64,000 nt of DNA. It comes from Aliigemmobacter aestuarii (lineage in GTDB: Bacteria > Pseudomonadota > Alphaproteobacteria > Rhodobacterales > Rhodobacteraceae). A program made the translations under genes and the position numbers. The DNA lies in NCBI RefSeq assembly GCF_004799285.1, contig NZ_SSND01000002.1:124001-188000 (forward strand). Reading direction: 5' to 3'. This document shows positions 23,857 through 32,603 of this stretch, piece by piece; the first letter of the stretch is position 1; every line of letters begins with the position of its first letter. Below the pieces are notes generated by a model. That model searched no databases. It was given only the letters and a program-made list of their open reading frames with translations, and was not told the origin of the DNA.

Positions 23857-24852
23857 TCAGCCGCCCTCGACCCGCAGCACGATCTTGCCGATATGGCCCG
23901 AGCTTTCGATGCGCCAATGCGCCTTGGCGGCATCTGCCAGCGCGTATTCGCTGTCCATCACCGGGCGCAGGGCGCCGCGTTCGATCAGCGGCCAGACATG
24001 GGTTTCCAGATCCCGCGCATAGGCCGCCTTGGCCAGGTCACCTTGCGGGCGCAGCGTTGATCCGGTGATTGTCAGCCGCCGGGTCATCACCTCGGCGAAA
24101 TTCAGTTCCACCTTCGGACCGGTCAGAAAGGCGATCTGCACCAGACGCCCGTCATCGGCCAGCGCGCGGACGTTGCGCGGCAGGTAGGACCCGCCCACCA
24201 TGTCGAGGATCAGGTTCGCCCCGCCTTCCGCGCGCAGGGCGGCCACGAAATCCTCTTCGCGGTAGTTGATCGCGCGTTCCGCCCCTAGCGCCATGCAGGC
24301 TTCGCATTTCTCGTCGCTGCCGGCGGTGGTGAACACCCGCGCACCCATGGCGCGGGCCATCTGGATCGCCGTCGTGCCGATGCCCGACGATCCGCCATGC
24401 ACCAGGAACCGTTCCCCCGCCTTCAACCCCCCGCGCAGAAAGACGTTGGACCAAACGGTGAAACAGGTTTCCGGCAGGCAGGCCGCCTCGCGCAGGGACA
24501 GACCGGCAGGAACGGGCAGCGCGTGGTCGCCATGCGTGACCACATATTCTGCATAACCTCCCCCCGGCAGAAGGGCACAGACCTGATCGCCCTCGCGCCA
24601 GCGGGTCACGCCCGGCCCCACCGCCGCCACGGTCCCCGAAGCCTCCAGCCCCGGCAGGGGCGAGGCCGAGGGCGGCGGCGCATATAGCCCCGCGCGCTGC
24701 AGGGCATCGGGCCGGTTCACCCCGGCCCAGGCAACGCGGATCACGATCTGGCCGTGCCCGGGCACCGGCACCGGCCAATCGACCGGCTGCAACACGTCCG
24801 GCCCGCCCGGTTCCTTGATCTGGATAGCGGTCATCATGTGGGACATTGCCAT
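23857..24852 (-). CDS. PIG3-type NAD(P)H quinone oxidoreductase
   Basis: 331 residues. A zinc-free medium-chain dehydrogenase: GVNRPDALQRAGLYAPPP, LPGLEASGTVAAVG, the nucleotide site VHGGSSGIGTTAIQMA and the family ending AHWRIESSGHIGKIVLRV match the p53-induced PIG3 group. Members reduce quinones one electron at a time with NADPH. It is convergent with the inositol dehydrogenase gene and probably unrelated to the island; the COQ9 gene is 44 bases upstream on the same strand. GAGGAA precedes the ATG. Confidence 0.88.
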   Translation of the reverse strand: MAMSHMMTAIQIKEPGGPDVLQPVDWPVPVPGHGQIVIRVAWAGVNRPDALQRAGLYAPPPSASPLPGLEASGTVAAVGPGVTRWREGDQVCALLPGGGYAEYVVTHGDHALPVPAGLSLREAACLPETCFTVWSNVFLRGGLKAGERFLVHGGSSGIGTTAIQMARAMGARVFTTAGSDEKCEACMALGAERAINYREEDFVAALRAEGGANLILDMVGGSYLPRNVRALADDGRLVQIAFLTGPKVELNFAEVMTRRLTITGSTLRPQGDLAKAAYARDLETHVWPLIERGALRPVMDSEYALADAAKAHWRIESSGHIGKIVLRVEGG

Positions 24853-24896
24853 CGGCGGGTTCCTCGCAGGGGGGTCAGCTTAGGGAAGGGGCAGGA

Positions 24897-25586
24897 TCAG
24901 GTGCGGGTGCGGCCCGGCAGGTCGTCCCGGGGCGCGGGCGCGGTGACACGGTCCATCACCCGCGAAAGGGGTTTCAGCACCGCCTTTGCCAGCGGATTCT
25001 CGCGGGCCGAGGCCTTCCACTTCTCGAAGCTCATCACATCCGCGATCCGGCGCGACAGGAATTCCCAGGTGCGTTCATGGCCGGGGCTGTCATCGCCCAG
25101 CCAATACAGCACCGTCGATCCGTAGACCGCCGAAAGCGTCGCGCGCTTGGTGTACCAGTTGATGTCGACCGACGTGTCGCCAAGCGCCCGCCAGATCGCA
25201 TCCGCCGTGCCCCAGATCGCCTTCGCGCCATCCGCCGCATGGACCGGCAGCGCGAACAGCGTCGTGCCCCGCCGCACCAGTTCCTTGTCCTCGGCCATTT
25301 CCAGCCGGGTGCGGATGGCATGGGCCACGCGTTCGGAATAGCGCATCTGCGAAAGGTCGGCCCCGGCCAGCCGGTCGGCCATCAGACGGTCGCCCCGCCT
25401 GTGATATTCCAGCGCCATGTCGACCGCCCCGCGCGGGAACAGCGCCCGCGCCAGCCCTTCGGCCACGCCCGAATCGGCCACCGCCGCGCGGAAGGCCGTT
25501 TCCGACCAGCCGTCGAAGGGCACATGCATCAATGCCGCGTCCAGAACCGCATCGCGGGCCGTGTCCGTTCCGTTTTCCGTCTGCAT
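24897..25586 (-). CDS. COQ9 family protein (ubiquinone biosynthesis)
   Basis: 229 residues. The TetR-like N-terminal helices (DAVLDAALMHVPFDGWSETAFRAA) and the C-terminal COQ9 region with DTSVDINWYTKRATLSAVYGSTVLYWL are diagnostic. COQ9 binds lipids and presents ubiquinone precursors to COQ7. I prefer the ATG at 25586 (GAGAGG six bases upstream); one codon pair upstream (25592) is an alternative. It diverges from rpsU. Confidence 0.9.
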   Translation of the reverse strand: MQTENGTDTARDAVLDAALMHVPFDGWSETAFRAAVADSGVAEGLARALFPRGAVDMALEYHRRGDRLMADRLAGADLSQMRYSERVAHAIRTRLEMAEDKELVRRGTTLFALPVHAADGAKAIWGTADAIWRALGDTSVDINWYTKRATLSAVYGSTVLYWLGDDSPGHERTWEFLSRRIADVMSFEKWKASARENPLAKAVLKPLSRVMDRVTAPAPRDDLPGRTRT

Positions 25587-25613
25587 CGCCATCCTCTCTT
25601 GCTTGCCCGAAGG

Positions 25614-25642
25614 TAGACAAAGCCGCGCCGCTTTGCTATAGG
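25614..25642 (+). promoter_or_regulatory. sigma-70-type promoter of rpsU
   Basis: TAGACA and TATAGG are spaced by exactly 17 bases, with transcription expected to begin near 25649. The leader then carries a small hairpin TGCACA-CTC-TGTGCA (25652-25666) before the ribosome-binding region. Confidence 0.6.
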
Positions 25643-25682
25643 CCCCCGGCCTGCACACTCTGTGCAACTCTAACTTAGGAAG

Positions 25683-25696
25683 GTGGTGACAACCAC
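25683..25696 (+). promoter_or_regulatory. hairpin ending at the rpsU start codon
   Basis: GTGGT (25683) pairs with ACCAC (25692) around loop GACA, ending directly before the ATG at 25697. The stem overlaps the Shine-Dalgarno region (AGGAAGGTGG). Folded, it could hide the ribosome site; this fits autogenous control, common for ribosomal protein genes, but is inference. Confidence 0.4.
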
Positions 25697-25903
25697 ATGC
25701 AGGTCAGCGTTCGTGACAACAACGTCGAACAGGCCCTCCGGGCCCTGAAGAAGAAGCTTCAGCGCGAAGGCGTGTTTCGGGAAATGAAGCTCAAGCAGCA
25801 TTTCGAGAAACCGTCCGTCAAGAAAGCGCGGGAGCAAGCCGAAGCGATCCGCCGTGCGCGCAAGCTCGCGCGCAAGAAGGCGCAGCGTGAAGGCGCCCTC
25901 TGA
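25697..25903 (+). CDS. rpsU: 30S ribosomal protein S21
   Basis: 68 residues, very basic: [20 protein letters not shown] and an Arg/Lys-rich C-terminus, matching alphaproteobacterial bS21. It is the last-assembled small-subunit protein and takes part in translation initiation. Single gene with its own promoter and terminator. Confidence 0.97.
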   Translation: MQVSVRDNNVEQALRALKKKLQREGVFREMKLKQHFEKPSVKKAREQAEAIRRARKLARKKAQREGAL

Positions 25904-25945
25904 GGCGTTGAACGATGCTGGGGTCGCAAGACCCTTGTCGAACAG

Positions 25946-25972
25946 CCCCCGTCCGAAAGGCCGGGGGTTTTT
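25946..25972 (+). terminator. Rho-independent terminator of rpsU
   Basis: CCCCCG-T-CC, loop GAAA, GG-C-CGGGGG, followed by five Ts; 43 bases after the rpsU stop. Confidence 0.92.
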
Positions 25973-26099
25973 CGTTTCGGACCCTCCGTCCTCATGATGG
26001 CCCCTTGCGAGGCAGGGCCATCTGGATCAACCTCCGCATGCCCGTTTTCCCGCGCGGGTGCGATGTGTCTTTGTGTTGTTCAATGCGTCCAGGTGCCCC

Positions 26100-26693
26100 A
26101 TGACTGCCCCGGCTGAACGCGATCCGGTCCAGCCCGAAGACATCGGGCCGGCGATCGGGATCAACACGATCTTGGGGTGCTTTCTGCTTTTGCTTTCGGT
26201 CTTTCCGGCCGCACCTGTGGTCATGGGGATTTACTACGATGGCATCGCAAGCCTGTTCGACGGGCCATCCGTCTTCACGTGGTTCGCGGCGATGGCTGCG
26301 GCATTCTTCATTTCCGGGGTGTCTCTGACCGTGACGCCGCAGCGGATTGGCGGCAATGTCCGGTTTCTGAACGATGGCTTTGCCATCCACATAAGGCAGT
26401 TCTTTCGCAAGGACGAAACCCTGCGCCTTGCCTGGTCCGAGGTGGCCCAGATCGAGGTTCTCAAGATGGGGAGGAATGCCGACAGTATCGCCATCCGCCC
26501 ACGGAACGGGGCGCCGTTCCGGTTTCAGATACACCTTCTTGCCGTCCGGACGGACGAGGCCCTCGCCCGTTTCCGGGCCTCGGCGCATGTCGCCGGGTAT
26601 CGCCTGGCGCCGGGGTCCGGCTTCAATGTGCTGATTGTCGAAAGGCATATCTGGCGGGTGGAGCCCATCGACACCGCGCCGCCGGTGCCATGA
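26100..26693 (+). CDS. membrane protein of unknown function
   Basis: 197 residues. Two likely membrane segments (about 22-44 and 58-78) are followed by a roughly 120-residue soluble domain with alternating hydrophobic positions (FAIHIRQFFRKDETLRLAWSEVAQIEVL), resembling the pleckstrin-like domains of small bacterial membrane proteins, though I cannot confirm the fold. It is a stand-alone gene between the rpsU terminator and the convergent Lrp regulator. No family assigned; ATG at 26100 chosen because the upstream in-frame extension lacks coding character. Confidence 0.65.
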   Translation: MTAPAERDPVQPEDIGPAIGINTILGCFLLLLSVFPAAPVVMGIYYDGIASLFDGPSVFTWFAAMAAAFFISGVSLTVTPQRIGGNVRFLNDGFAIHIRQFFRKDETLRLAWSEVAQIEVLKMGRNADSIAIRPRNGAPFRFQIHLLAVRTDEALARFRASAHVAGYRLAPGSGFNVLIVERHIWRVEPIDTAPPVP

Positions 26694-26717
26694 TCCGTCA
26701 CCGCGACCGGACCGCCA

Positions 26718-27176
26718 TCACACCACCAGTGCGGTGGTTTTCACGACCGTGCGCAGCGCGAAGCTGGATTGCATCTGTCGCACGCCGGGCAAGCGGGACA
26801 GGTATTGGCGGTGGATGCGGGCGAAATCCTCGGTGTCCTCGGCCATGATCTTCAGAAGGTAATCCGCCGTCCCGGCCATCAGGTGGCATTCCAGCACATA
26901 GGGCACGCGCGCCACCTCGCGCTCGAACGCGTCCAGCAGATCCTCGGCCTGGCTTTCCAGCGTGATCTCGACAAAGACAGTGGTCGGCCTGCCCAGACGG
27001 CGCGCATCCAGAAGGGCGACATAGGCGGCGATGTAACCCTCTTCCTCAAGCCGCTGCACCCTGCGGTGACAGGCCGAGGGCGACAGGTTCACCCATTCGG
27101 AAAGTTCCGCATTCGTGATCCGGGCCTGTTTCTGCAACACATTCAGAATTCGGCGGTCTGTCGCGTCCAGTTCCAT
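26718..27176 (-). CDS. Lrp/AsnC-family regulator, probable regulator of alanine dehydrogenase
   Basis: 152 residues. The helix-turn-helix (TDRRILNVLQKQARITNAELSEWVNLSPSACHRRVQRLEEEG) and the C-terminal amino-acid-binding domain (GTADYLLKIMAEDTEDF) are standard for the family. It is divergent from ald, 155 bases apart, the AldR/ald arrangement seen in many alphaproteobacteria, where alanine signals through the regulator to switch on alanine dehydrogenase. Confidence 0.92.
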   Translation of the reverse strand: MELDATDRRILNVLQKQARITNAELSEWVNLSPSACHRRVQRLEEEGYIAAYVALLDARRLGRPTTVFVEITLESQAEDLLDAFEREVARVPYVLECHLMAGTADYLLKIMAEDTEDFARIHRQYLSRLPGVRQMQSSFALRTVVKTTALVV

Positions 27177-27331
27177 TTTGCTCGAAGAATCTTTCGCTGA
27201 TGGCAGATTGGATGACCGAAACTAGCACGACACGGGCCAAAGGCCGATTCCTTTTCAAAACGCTTGCAACGATTCTGGCGCATCCTTTCCCGCACACGGA
27301 ACGGCCGAAGCCGTCCATCAGGGAGAAGAAG

Positions 27332-28450
27332 ATGAAGATCGGTTGCCCGAAAGAGATCAAGCCGCAGGAATTCCGCGTGGGCATGATGCCCTCGGCAGTG
27401 CAGGAGGCCGTCGCGCATGGCCACGAGGTTTACGTCGAGAAGGGCGCGGGCCTTGGCGCGGGCTTTGCCGATACCGATTATGTCGCGGCTGGTGCGCGCA
27501 TGGTGGACACCGCCGAAGAGGTCTTCGCGACCGCCGACATGATCGTGAAGGTCAAGGAACCCCAGACGGTGGAACGCAAGCGCCTGCGCGAGGGGCAGAT
27601 CCTGTTCACCTACCTGCACCTTGCCCCCGATCCGGAACAGACCAAGGATCTCCTGGCTTCGGGCGCGACCTGCATCGCCTATGAAACCGTGACCGACGAT
27701 CGCGGCGGCCTGCCTCTGCTGGCGCCCATGTCCGAGGTGGCGGGCCGTCTGGCCCCGCAGGTGGGGGCGTGGACGCTGCAAAAGGCCAACGGCGGGCGGG
27801 GCGTTCTGCTGGGTGGCGTGCCGGGCGTGGCCCCGGCCAGGGTTCTGGTGATCGGCGGCGGCGTCGTCGGCACCCATGCGGCCAAGATCGCCGCCGGAAT
27901 GGGCGCGGATGTGACTGTTCTGGACCGGTCGATCCCGCGCCTGCGCTATCTGGACGATGTCTTTGGCGGCACGTTCAAGAACGCCTATGCCAGCGCGGCC
28001 AACACGATCGAACTGGCCCGCCAAGCCGACATGATCATCGGCGCGGTGCTGATCCCCGGTGCCGCAGCACCCAAGCTGATCTCGCGGGCGCAACTGAGCG
28101 AGCTGAAGCCGGGTACCGCACTGGTCGATGTGGCCATCGATCAGGGGGGCTGCTTTGAAACCAGCCGGGCAACCACCCATCAGGACCCGATCTACGAGGT
28201 GGACGGGATCATGCATTACTGCGTGGCCAACATGCCGGGCGCCGTGGCGCGCACCTCGACCCAGGCGCTTGGAAACGCGACCATGCCCTTCATGCTGGCG
28301 CTGGCCGACAAGGGCTGGAAAAAGGCCGGCGCGGACGACCGGCATTTGCTGAACGGCCTGAACGTCCACGCGGGCAAGCTGACCTATGCCGCCGTGGGCG
28401 CGGCGCTTGGCCTGCCGTCGATCACCGCCGACGACGCGATGAAGATCTGA
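27332..28450 (+). CDS. ald: alanine dehydrogenase
   Basis: 372 residues. Catalytic K75 and H96 sit in VKVKEPQ and FTYLHLAPD, the nucleotide site is VLVIGGGVVGTHAAKIAAGMGADVTVLD, and the YEVDGIMHYCVANMPGAVARTSTQALGNAT stretch is diagnostic. It interconverts L-alanine and pyruvate with NAD, releasing ammonia. Start supported by GGGAGAAG; upstream in-frame ATGs have no ribosome site. Divergent Lrp gene is the likely regulator. Confidence 0.96.
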   Translation: MKIGCPKEIKPQEFRVGMMPSAVQEAVAHGHEVYVEKGAGLGAGFADTDYVAAGARMVDTAEEVFATADMIVKVKEPQTVERKRLREGQILFTYLHLAPDPEQTKDLLASGATCIAYETVTDDRGGLPLLAPMSEVAGRLAPQVGAWTLQKANGGRGVLLGGVPGVAPARVLVIGGGVVGTHAAKIAAGMGADVTVLDRSIPRLRYLDDVFGGTFKNAYASAANTIELARQADMIIGAVLIPGAAAPKLISRAQLSELKPGTALVDVAIDQGGCFETSRATTHQDPIYEVDGIMHYCVANMPGAVARTSTQALGNATMPFMLALADKGWKKAGADDRHLLNGLNVHAGKLTYAAVGAALGLPSITADDAMKI

Positions 28451-28470
28451 TCCATTGCGCCTTCCGTGCA

Positions 28471-28499
28471 AAAAGCCCCCGGCAGGTCCGGGGGCTTTT
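28471..28499 (+). terminator. Rho-independent terminator of ald
   Basis: AAAAGCCCCCGG, 5-base loop, CCGGGGGCTTTT: a perfect 12-bp stem whose T-tract ends in the arm of the next, larger inverted repeat. Confidence 0.92.
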
Positions 28500-28544
28500 C
28501 ATTTGGCGATGCGCAGGGTTTCGCCGCGCATCGCCAAATGAAAA
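28496..28544. terminator. 19-bp perfect inverted repeat between ald and mscL
   Basis: TTTTCATTTGGCGATGCGC (28496-28514), an 11-base loop, then its exact complement (28526-28544). It starts within the T-tract of the ald terminator and ends 7 bases before the mscL stop, with T-runs on both sides, so it can act as a terminator in either direction, mainly for mscL. Confidence 0.8.
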
Positions 28545-28550
28545 GGCGCG

Positions 28551-28928
28551 TCACTTCTTAAGCGCGGCCGCGATTTCCTTCAGCAGGTCCAGTTCGGTCG
28601 GCCCGGCCGGGGCGGCAGGCGCCTCTTCCTTCTTGATCGCCGCATCTTTCAGCCGGTTCACACCCTTGACCAACAGGAACACCACCCAGGCGACGATCAG
28701 GAACTTGATCACCGCATTGATGAAGTTGCCGTAGTTGAAGGCCGCCTCGCCCACCATCACCTTGAGGCCGCCAAAGTCGATCCCGCCGATCACAAGCCCG
28801 ATCAGGGGATTGATCATGTCATCGACAAGCGAGGTAACGATCGCGGTGAAGGCCGCACCCAGGATGATACCCACGGCCATGTCCATCACATTGCCCTTGG
28901 CGATGAAGGCCTTGAATTCGTTCAGCAT
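28551..28928 (-). CDS. mscL: large-conductance mechanosensitive channel
   Basis: 125 residues. N-terminal helix [26 protein letters not shown] with the pore-lining first membrane segment, the second segment around [15 protein letters not shown] and a C-terminal helical bundle match MscL. It opens on osmotic downshock to release solutes. Start placed at MLNEF, the family start, rather than upstream ATGs. Confidence 0.96.
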   Translation of the reverse strand: MLNEFKAFIAKGNVMDMAVGIILGAAFTAIVTSLVDDMINPLIGLVIGGIDFGGLKVMVGEAAFNYGNFINAVIKFLIVAWVVFLLVKGVNRLKDAAIKKEEAPAAPAGPTELDLLKEIAAALKK

Positions 28929-29075
28929 GCTCTTGTCCCTTGTCCAGTTGGCCCGCACCGATGGGCCGTTCAACCTGCGTTCACATTTACGCAATGCGGA
29001 CAAATTAACAGAAGAGCCGGTTTTTTCACTGGGAAAGTCGTCATAGAAACGTCAGGCCCCGCCACGGAGACCGAC

Positions 29076-29771
29076 ATGACCGACCTGAACAGCTTTCCCA
29101 TCACCCGCCGCTGGCCCGCTACGCGCCCCGATGTCATCCAGCTTTATTCACTGCCCACCCCGAACGGGGTTAAGGCATCCATCGCGCTGGAGGAAATGGG
29201 GTTCGATTATGAACCGCATCTGGTGGCCTTCGCCACGAACGACCAGCTTACCCCGGAATTCCTGTCGCTGAACCCCAACAACAAGATCCCCGCCATCATC
29301 GACCCGAACGGGCCAGGCAACAGGCCGTTGGGCCTATTCGAAAGCGGGGCGATCCTGATCTACCTGGCCGAAAAGTCGGGCAAGCTTCTGCCCGATGCGC
29401 GGCGTTATGAAATCCTGCAATGGCTGATGTTCCAGATGGGCGGCATCGGGCCGATGTTCGGCCAGCTTGGCTTTTTCCACCATTTCGCCGGCAAGGAGAT
29501 CGACGATCCCCGCCCGAAGGAACGCTACCGCGCCGAGGCGGAACGCCTTCTGAAGGTTCTGGATGGCGCGCTTGCTGGCCGCGACTGGATCGCGGGGGAC
29601 TATTCCATCGCCGATATCGCGATCTGCCCCTGGCTGCGGACCTTGCGGGATTTCTACAACGCCGCCGATATCGCGGGATGGGGCGGGCTGCAGCACGTGC
29701 CGGCCTATCTGGACCGCTTCCTGGCGCGTCCCGCCGTGCAGAAGGGCCTGACCATTCCCGCGCGGGCCTGA
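29076..29771 (+). CDS. glutathione S-transferase family protein (Ure2/YfcG-like)
   Basis: 231 residues. The thioredoxin-like N-terminal domain (IQLYSLPTPNGVKASIALEE, then NPNNKIPAIIDP and FESGAILIYLAEKSGKLLP) and the helical C-terminal domain (WIAGDYSIADIAICPWL) are those of the nu-class YfcG/YghU group, which have disulfide-reductase activity with glutathione. Stand-alone gene. Confidence 0.9.
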   Translation: MTDLNSFPITRRWPATRPDVIQLYSLPTPNGVKASIALEEMGFDYEPHLVAFATNDQLTPEFLSLNPNNKIPAIIDPNGPGNRPLGLFESGAILIYLAEKSGKLLPDARRYEILQWLMFQMGGIGPMFGQLGFFHHFAGKEIDDPRPKERYRAEAERLLKVLDGALAGRDWIAGDYSIADIAICPWLRTLRDFYNAADIAGWGGLQHVPAYLDRFLARPAVQKGLTIPARA

Positions 29772-29806
29772 CGATCCAACGGCCCGACGGCCCTTCGCGT
29801 GGCCCC

Positions 29807-30751
29807 TCAGGGCCGGGGGGCCGCCGCGCGGCGAAGCCGGTCGTTGATGGCGCGGCCCAGGCCGGTTTCCGGCACCGGCGCGAAGGCGATGCTGCCCTCG
29901 GGCGGCGTCGCCCTGTCGGCCTCACGCAGGATGTGAAACAGGTTCGCCGCCGCCTCGACCAGATCGCCGCTTTCCGACAGGCTGAACCGCGCGGGCACCC
30001 CGAAGCTGACCCAGGTCTCGTCCGGACCGGGGCGGTCGACCCCAAGGCGCACCCGCGCGCGCGGCGCATAATGCGAGGCCAGCTGCCCCGGCGCCTTGGG
30101 CAGGGCCGGATCGCCGGGCAGGATCAGCGGCCGTCCCAGGGCGGCCTCGATCGCCTCGGCCGGAACGCCGCCGGGCCGCAAGAGCGCGGGCGGGCCATCC
30201 AGCCCGACGATCGTGCTTTCCACACCCACGGCGCAGGGTCCGCCATCCAGCACGGCCTCGATCCGGCCCGACAGCCCGTCCAGCACATGATCCGCCCGCG
30301 TCGGCGACACCCGGCCCGAGGGATTGGCCGAGGGCGCGGCCAGCGGACCGCCGAAAGCCGCCAGCAGCGCCCGCGCGACAGGATGGGCGGGCAGGCGGAT
30401 GGCCACGGTATCAAGCCCCGCCGTCACCAGCGGTGACAGCCCCGTTTCCGCCCGCAGCGGCAGCACCAGCGTCAGCGGACCGGGCCAGAAGGCACCGGCC
30501 AGCGCCTCGGCCTCGGGGCCGACATCGGCAAGGCCCCGCACCGCATCCAGATCGGGCAGATGCACGATCAGGGGATTGAAACGGGGGCGGCCCTTGGCCT
30601 CGAATATCCGCGCGACGGCGCGATCGTCGCGCGCATCCCCGGCCAGCCCGTAGACGGTTTCGGTCGGCATGGCGACAAGCCCGCCGGACCGCAGTATGCT
30701 GGCGGCGCGGGCGATCCCGCCGGTATCCGGTTTCAGCACTTCAGTCTGCAT
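29807..30751 (-). CDS. L-threonylcarbamoyladenylate synthase, Sua5 type
   Basis: 314 residues. The YrdC domain (GGLVAMPTETVYGLAGDA, KGRPRFNPLIVHL, SANPSGRVSPT) makes threonylcarbamoyl-AMP for the t6A37 modification of ANN-decoding tRNAs. The linker GQLASHYAPRARVRLGV and the extra C-terminal domain identify the long Sua5 form rather than short TsaC. Convergent with the GST gene and divergent from the acyl-CoA dehydrogenase gene. Confidence 0.94.
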   Translation of the reverse strand: MQTEVLKPDTGGIARAASILRSGGLVAMPTETVYGLAGDARDDRAVARIFEAKGRPRFNPLIVHLPDLDAVRGLADVGPEAEALAGAFWPGPLTLVLPLRAETGLSPLVTAGLDTVAIRLPAHPVARALLAAFGGPLAAPSANPSGRVSPTRADHVLDGLSGRIEAVLDGGPCAVGVESTIVGLDGPPALLRPGGVPAEAIEAALGRPLILPGDPALPKAPGQLASHYAPRARVRLGVDRPGPDETWVSFGVPARFSLSESGDLVEAAANLFHILREADRATPPEGSIAFAPVPETGLGRAINDRLRRAAAPRP

Positions 30752-30902
30752 GGCCGTGACGCAGCGTCCTTGTTGCGGGAAGGTGCCCTTGGGTTAGGTT
30801 CGGGGGGTTGGATCGGGCCAACGCATTCAGATAGCCGTGTGACCGGCGATTGCCAACCCGCCAGTGCCGATGCGGGCAGGCCCGACGCTTGAAGGAGAAG
30901 AC

Positions 30903-32603
30903 ATGGCATACCGTGCCCCCGTTGCAGAGTTCCGCTTCATCTTCGATCATATCGTCGGGCTGGATCAGGTGACCGCGACACCGCGTTTCGCCGACGCGGC
31001 CGCCGAGACGGTCGAGGCCGTCCTGAACGAGGCCGCAAGGCTGAGCGAGAACGTCCTTGCCCCCTTGAACCGCGCGGGCGACCTGCATCCGGCGCGACTG
31101 GATAACGGGATCGTCCGGACATCGCCGGGTTTTGCCGAAGGTTTTGCCGCGATCCGCGAAGGCGGCTGGATGGCGATCGCCGCCGGTCCGGAACATGGCG
31201 GCATGGGCCTGCCCTTCGCCCTGTCCTGTGCGGTCAACGACATGATGGGATCGGCCTGCCTTGCGCTGCACCTGATCCCGCTTCTTACCCAGGGTCAGAT
31301 CGAGGCGCTGGAACATCATGCCAGCGATGCGATCAAGGCCCTTTACCTGCCCCGGCTGATTTCCGGCGAATGGACCGGCACGATGAACCTGACCGAACCG
31401 CAGGCCGGAACGGACGTGGGCGCGCTGCGCACGCGGGCCGAGCCGAATGGCGACGGGACCTATGCCATCACCGGCCAGAAGATCTTCATCAGCTGGGGCG
31501 ACAACGACCTTGCGGAAAACGTCTGCCACCTCGTGCTGGCCCGCCTGCCCGACGGCGCGCCGGGCACCCGAGGCATCAGCCTGTTCATGGTGCCGAAGCT
31601 GATCCCCGATGAAAACGGCCGGCCGGGGCAGAGGAACAGCCTCAAGGTCGTCAGCCTTGAACACAAGATGGGCCTGCACGGATCGCCGACGGCGGTCATG
31701 CAGTATGACGGCGCGACCGGCTGGATGGTGGGCGAGCCGCACAAGGGCATGGCTGCGATGTTCACCATGATGAACAACGCCCGCGTGGGCGTGGGCGTTC
31801 AGGGCATCGCGATCGCCGAAGCCGCGTTCCAGCACGCGCTGGCCTTCGCGCAGGACCGCCGGCAGGGGATGACCCCCAAGGGGGAAGGGCCGATCATCGA
31901 CCATGCCGATGTGCGGCGGATGCTGGCGCAGATGAAGGCCGAAACCTTCGCCGCGCGGTCAATCGCGCTGGCCTGCGCCGTCGCCATCGACATGGGCCAC
32001 GCCACCGGCAGCGCCGATTGGGCGGCCCGCGCGGCCTTCCTGACCCCCATTGCCAAGGCCTATTGCACCGATGTGGGATGTGAGGTGGCGCATCAGGGTG
32101 TGCAGGTCCACGGCGGGATGGGCTTTGTCGAGGAAACCGGCGCGGCGCAGTTTTCCCGCGATGTGCGGGTGACGACGATCTACGAGGGCACGAACGGCAT
32201 CCAGGCGATGGACCTTGTCGGGCGCAAGATGATGGACGGGGGCGAGGTCGCCTATCGGCTTTGCGAGGAAGTGCAGGATGCGGCCGAAGCCGCCCGCGCC
32301 CGCTTTCCCGATCTGGCGGGCGATGTCTGGGCGGCGGCGGAATCCCTGCGCGAATGCACCGAATGGCTGGTCACGCAGGACCTGAACGACCGTTTCGCCG
32401 GGTCGGTCGCCTATCTGCGTGCCTTCGCCCGCGTCCTTGGCGCCCATTACCACCTGATGGCGGCAGGGGCCGATGATGCGCGCCTGCCGCTGGCGCGTTT
32501 CGCGATCCGGCGCCTTCTGCCCGAACATGCCGGGCTGCTTGCGCAGGTGCGCGAGGGCGCGGCCGGTCTTTACGATGTCACGCCCGAGGCGCTGGCCTCG
32601 TGA
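30903..32603 (+). CDS. acyl-CoA dehydrogenase (long form with C-terminal domain)
   Basis: 566 residues. Family motifs GTMNLTEPQAGTDVGALRT, YAITGQKIFISWGDND, QVHGGMGFVEETGAAQFSRD and the catalytic-glutamate region TTIYEGTNGIQAMDLVGRK are present, with the extra C-terminal helical domain of the FadE/DmdC group. DmdC acts on 3-methylmercaptopropionyl-CoA; which acyl-CoA is used here cannot be told. Electrons go to ETF and ETF-QO. It overlaps the next gene by 4 bases (GTGA). GGAG lies upstream of the ATG. Confidence 0.9.
   Translation: MAYRAPVAEFRFIFDHIVGLDQVTATPRFADAAAETVEAVLNEAARLSENVLAPLNRAGDLHPARLDNGIVRTSPGFAEGFAAIREGGWMAIAAGPEHGGMGLPFALSCAVNDMMGSACLALHLIPLLTQGQIEALEHHASDAIKALYLPRLISGEWTGTMNLTEPQAGTDVGALRTRAEPNGDGTYAITGQKIFISWGDNDLAENVCHLVLARLPDGAPGTRGISLFMVPKLIPDENGRPGQRNSLKVVSLEHKMGLHGSPTAVMQYDGATGWMVGEPHKGMAAMFTMMNNARVGVGVQGIAIAEAAFQHALAFAQDRRQGMTPKGEGPIIDHADVRRMLAQMKAETFAARSIALACAVAIDMGHATGSADWAARAAFLTPIAKAYCTDVGCEVAHQGVQVHGGMGFVEETGAAQFSRDVRVTTIYEGTNGIQAMDLVGRKMMDGGEVAYRLCEEVQDAAEAARARFPDLAGDVWAAAESLRECTEWLVTQDLNDRFAGSVAYLRAFARVLGAHYHLMAAGADDARLPLARFAIRRLLPEHAGLLAQVREGAAGLYDVTPEALAS

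Noticed and set aside
27183-27196. CGAA-N6-TTCG dyad as an Lrp binding site before ald
   Set aside because: Only four bases per arm match, too short to separate from chance in this sequence.
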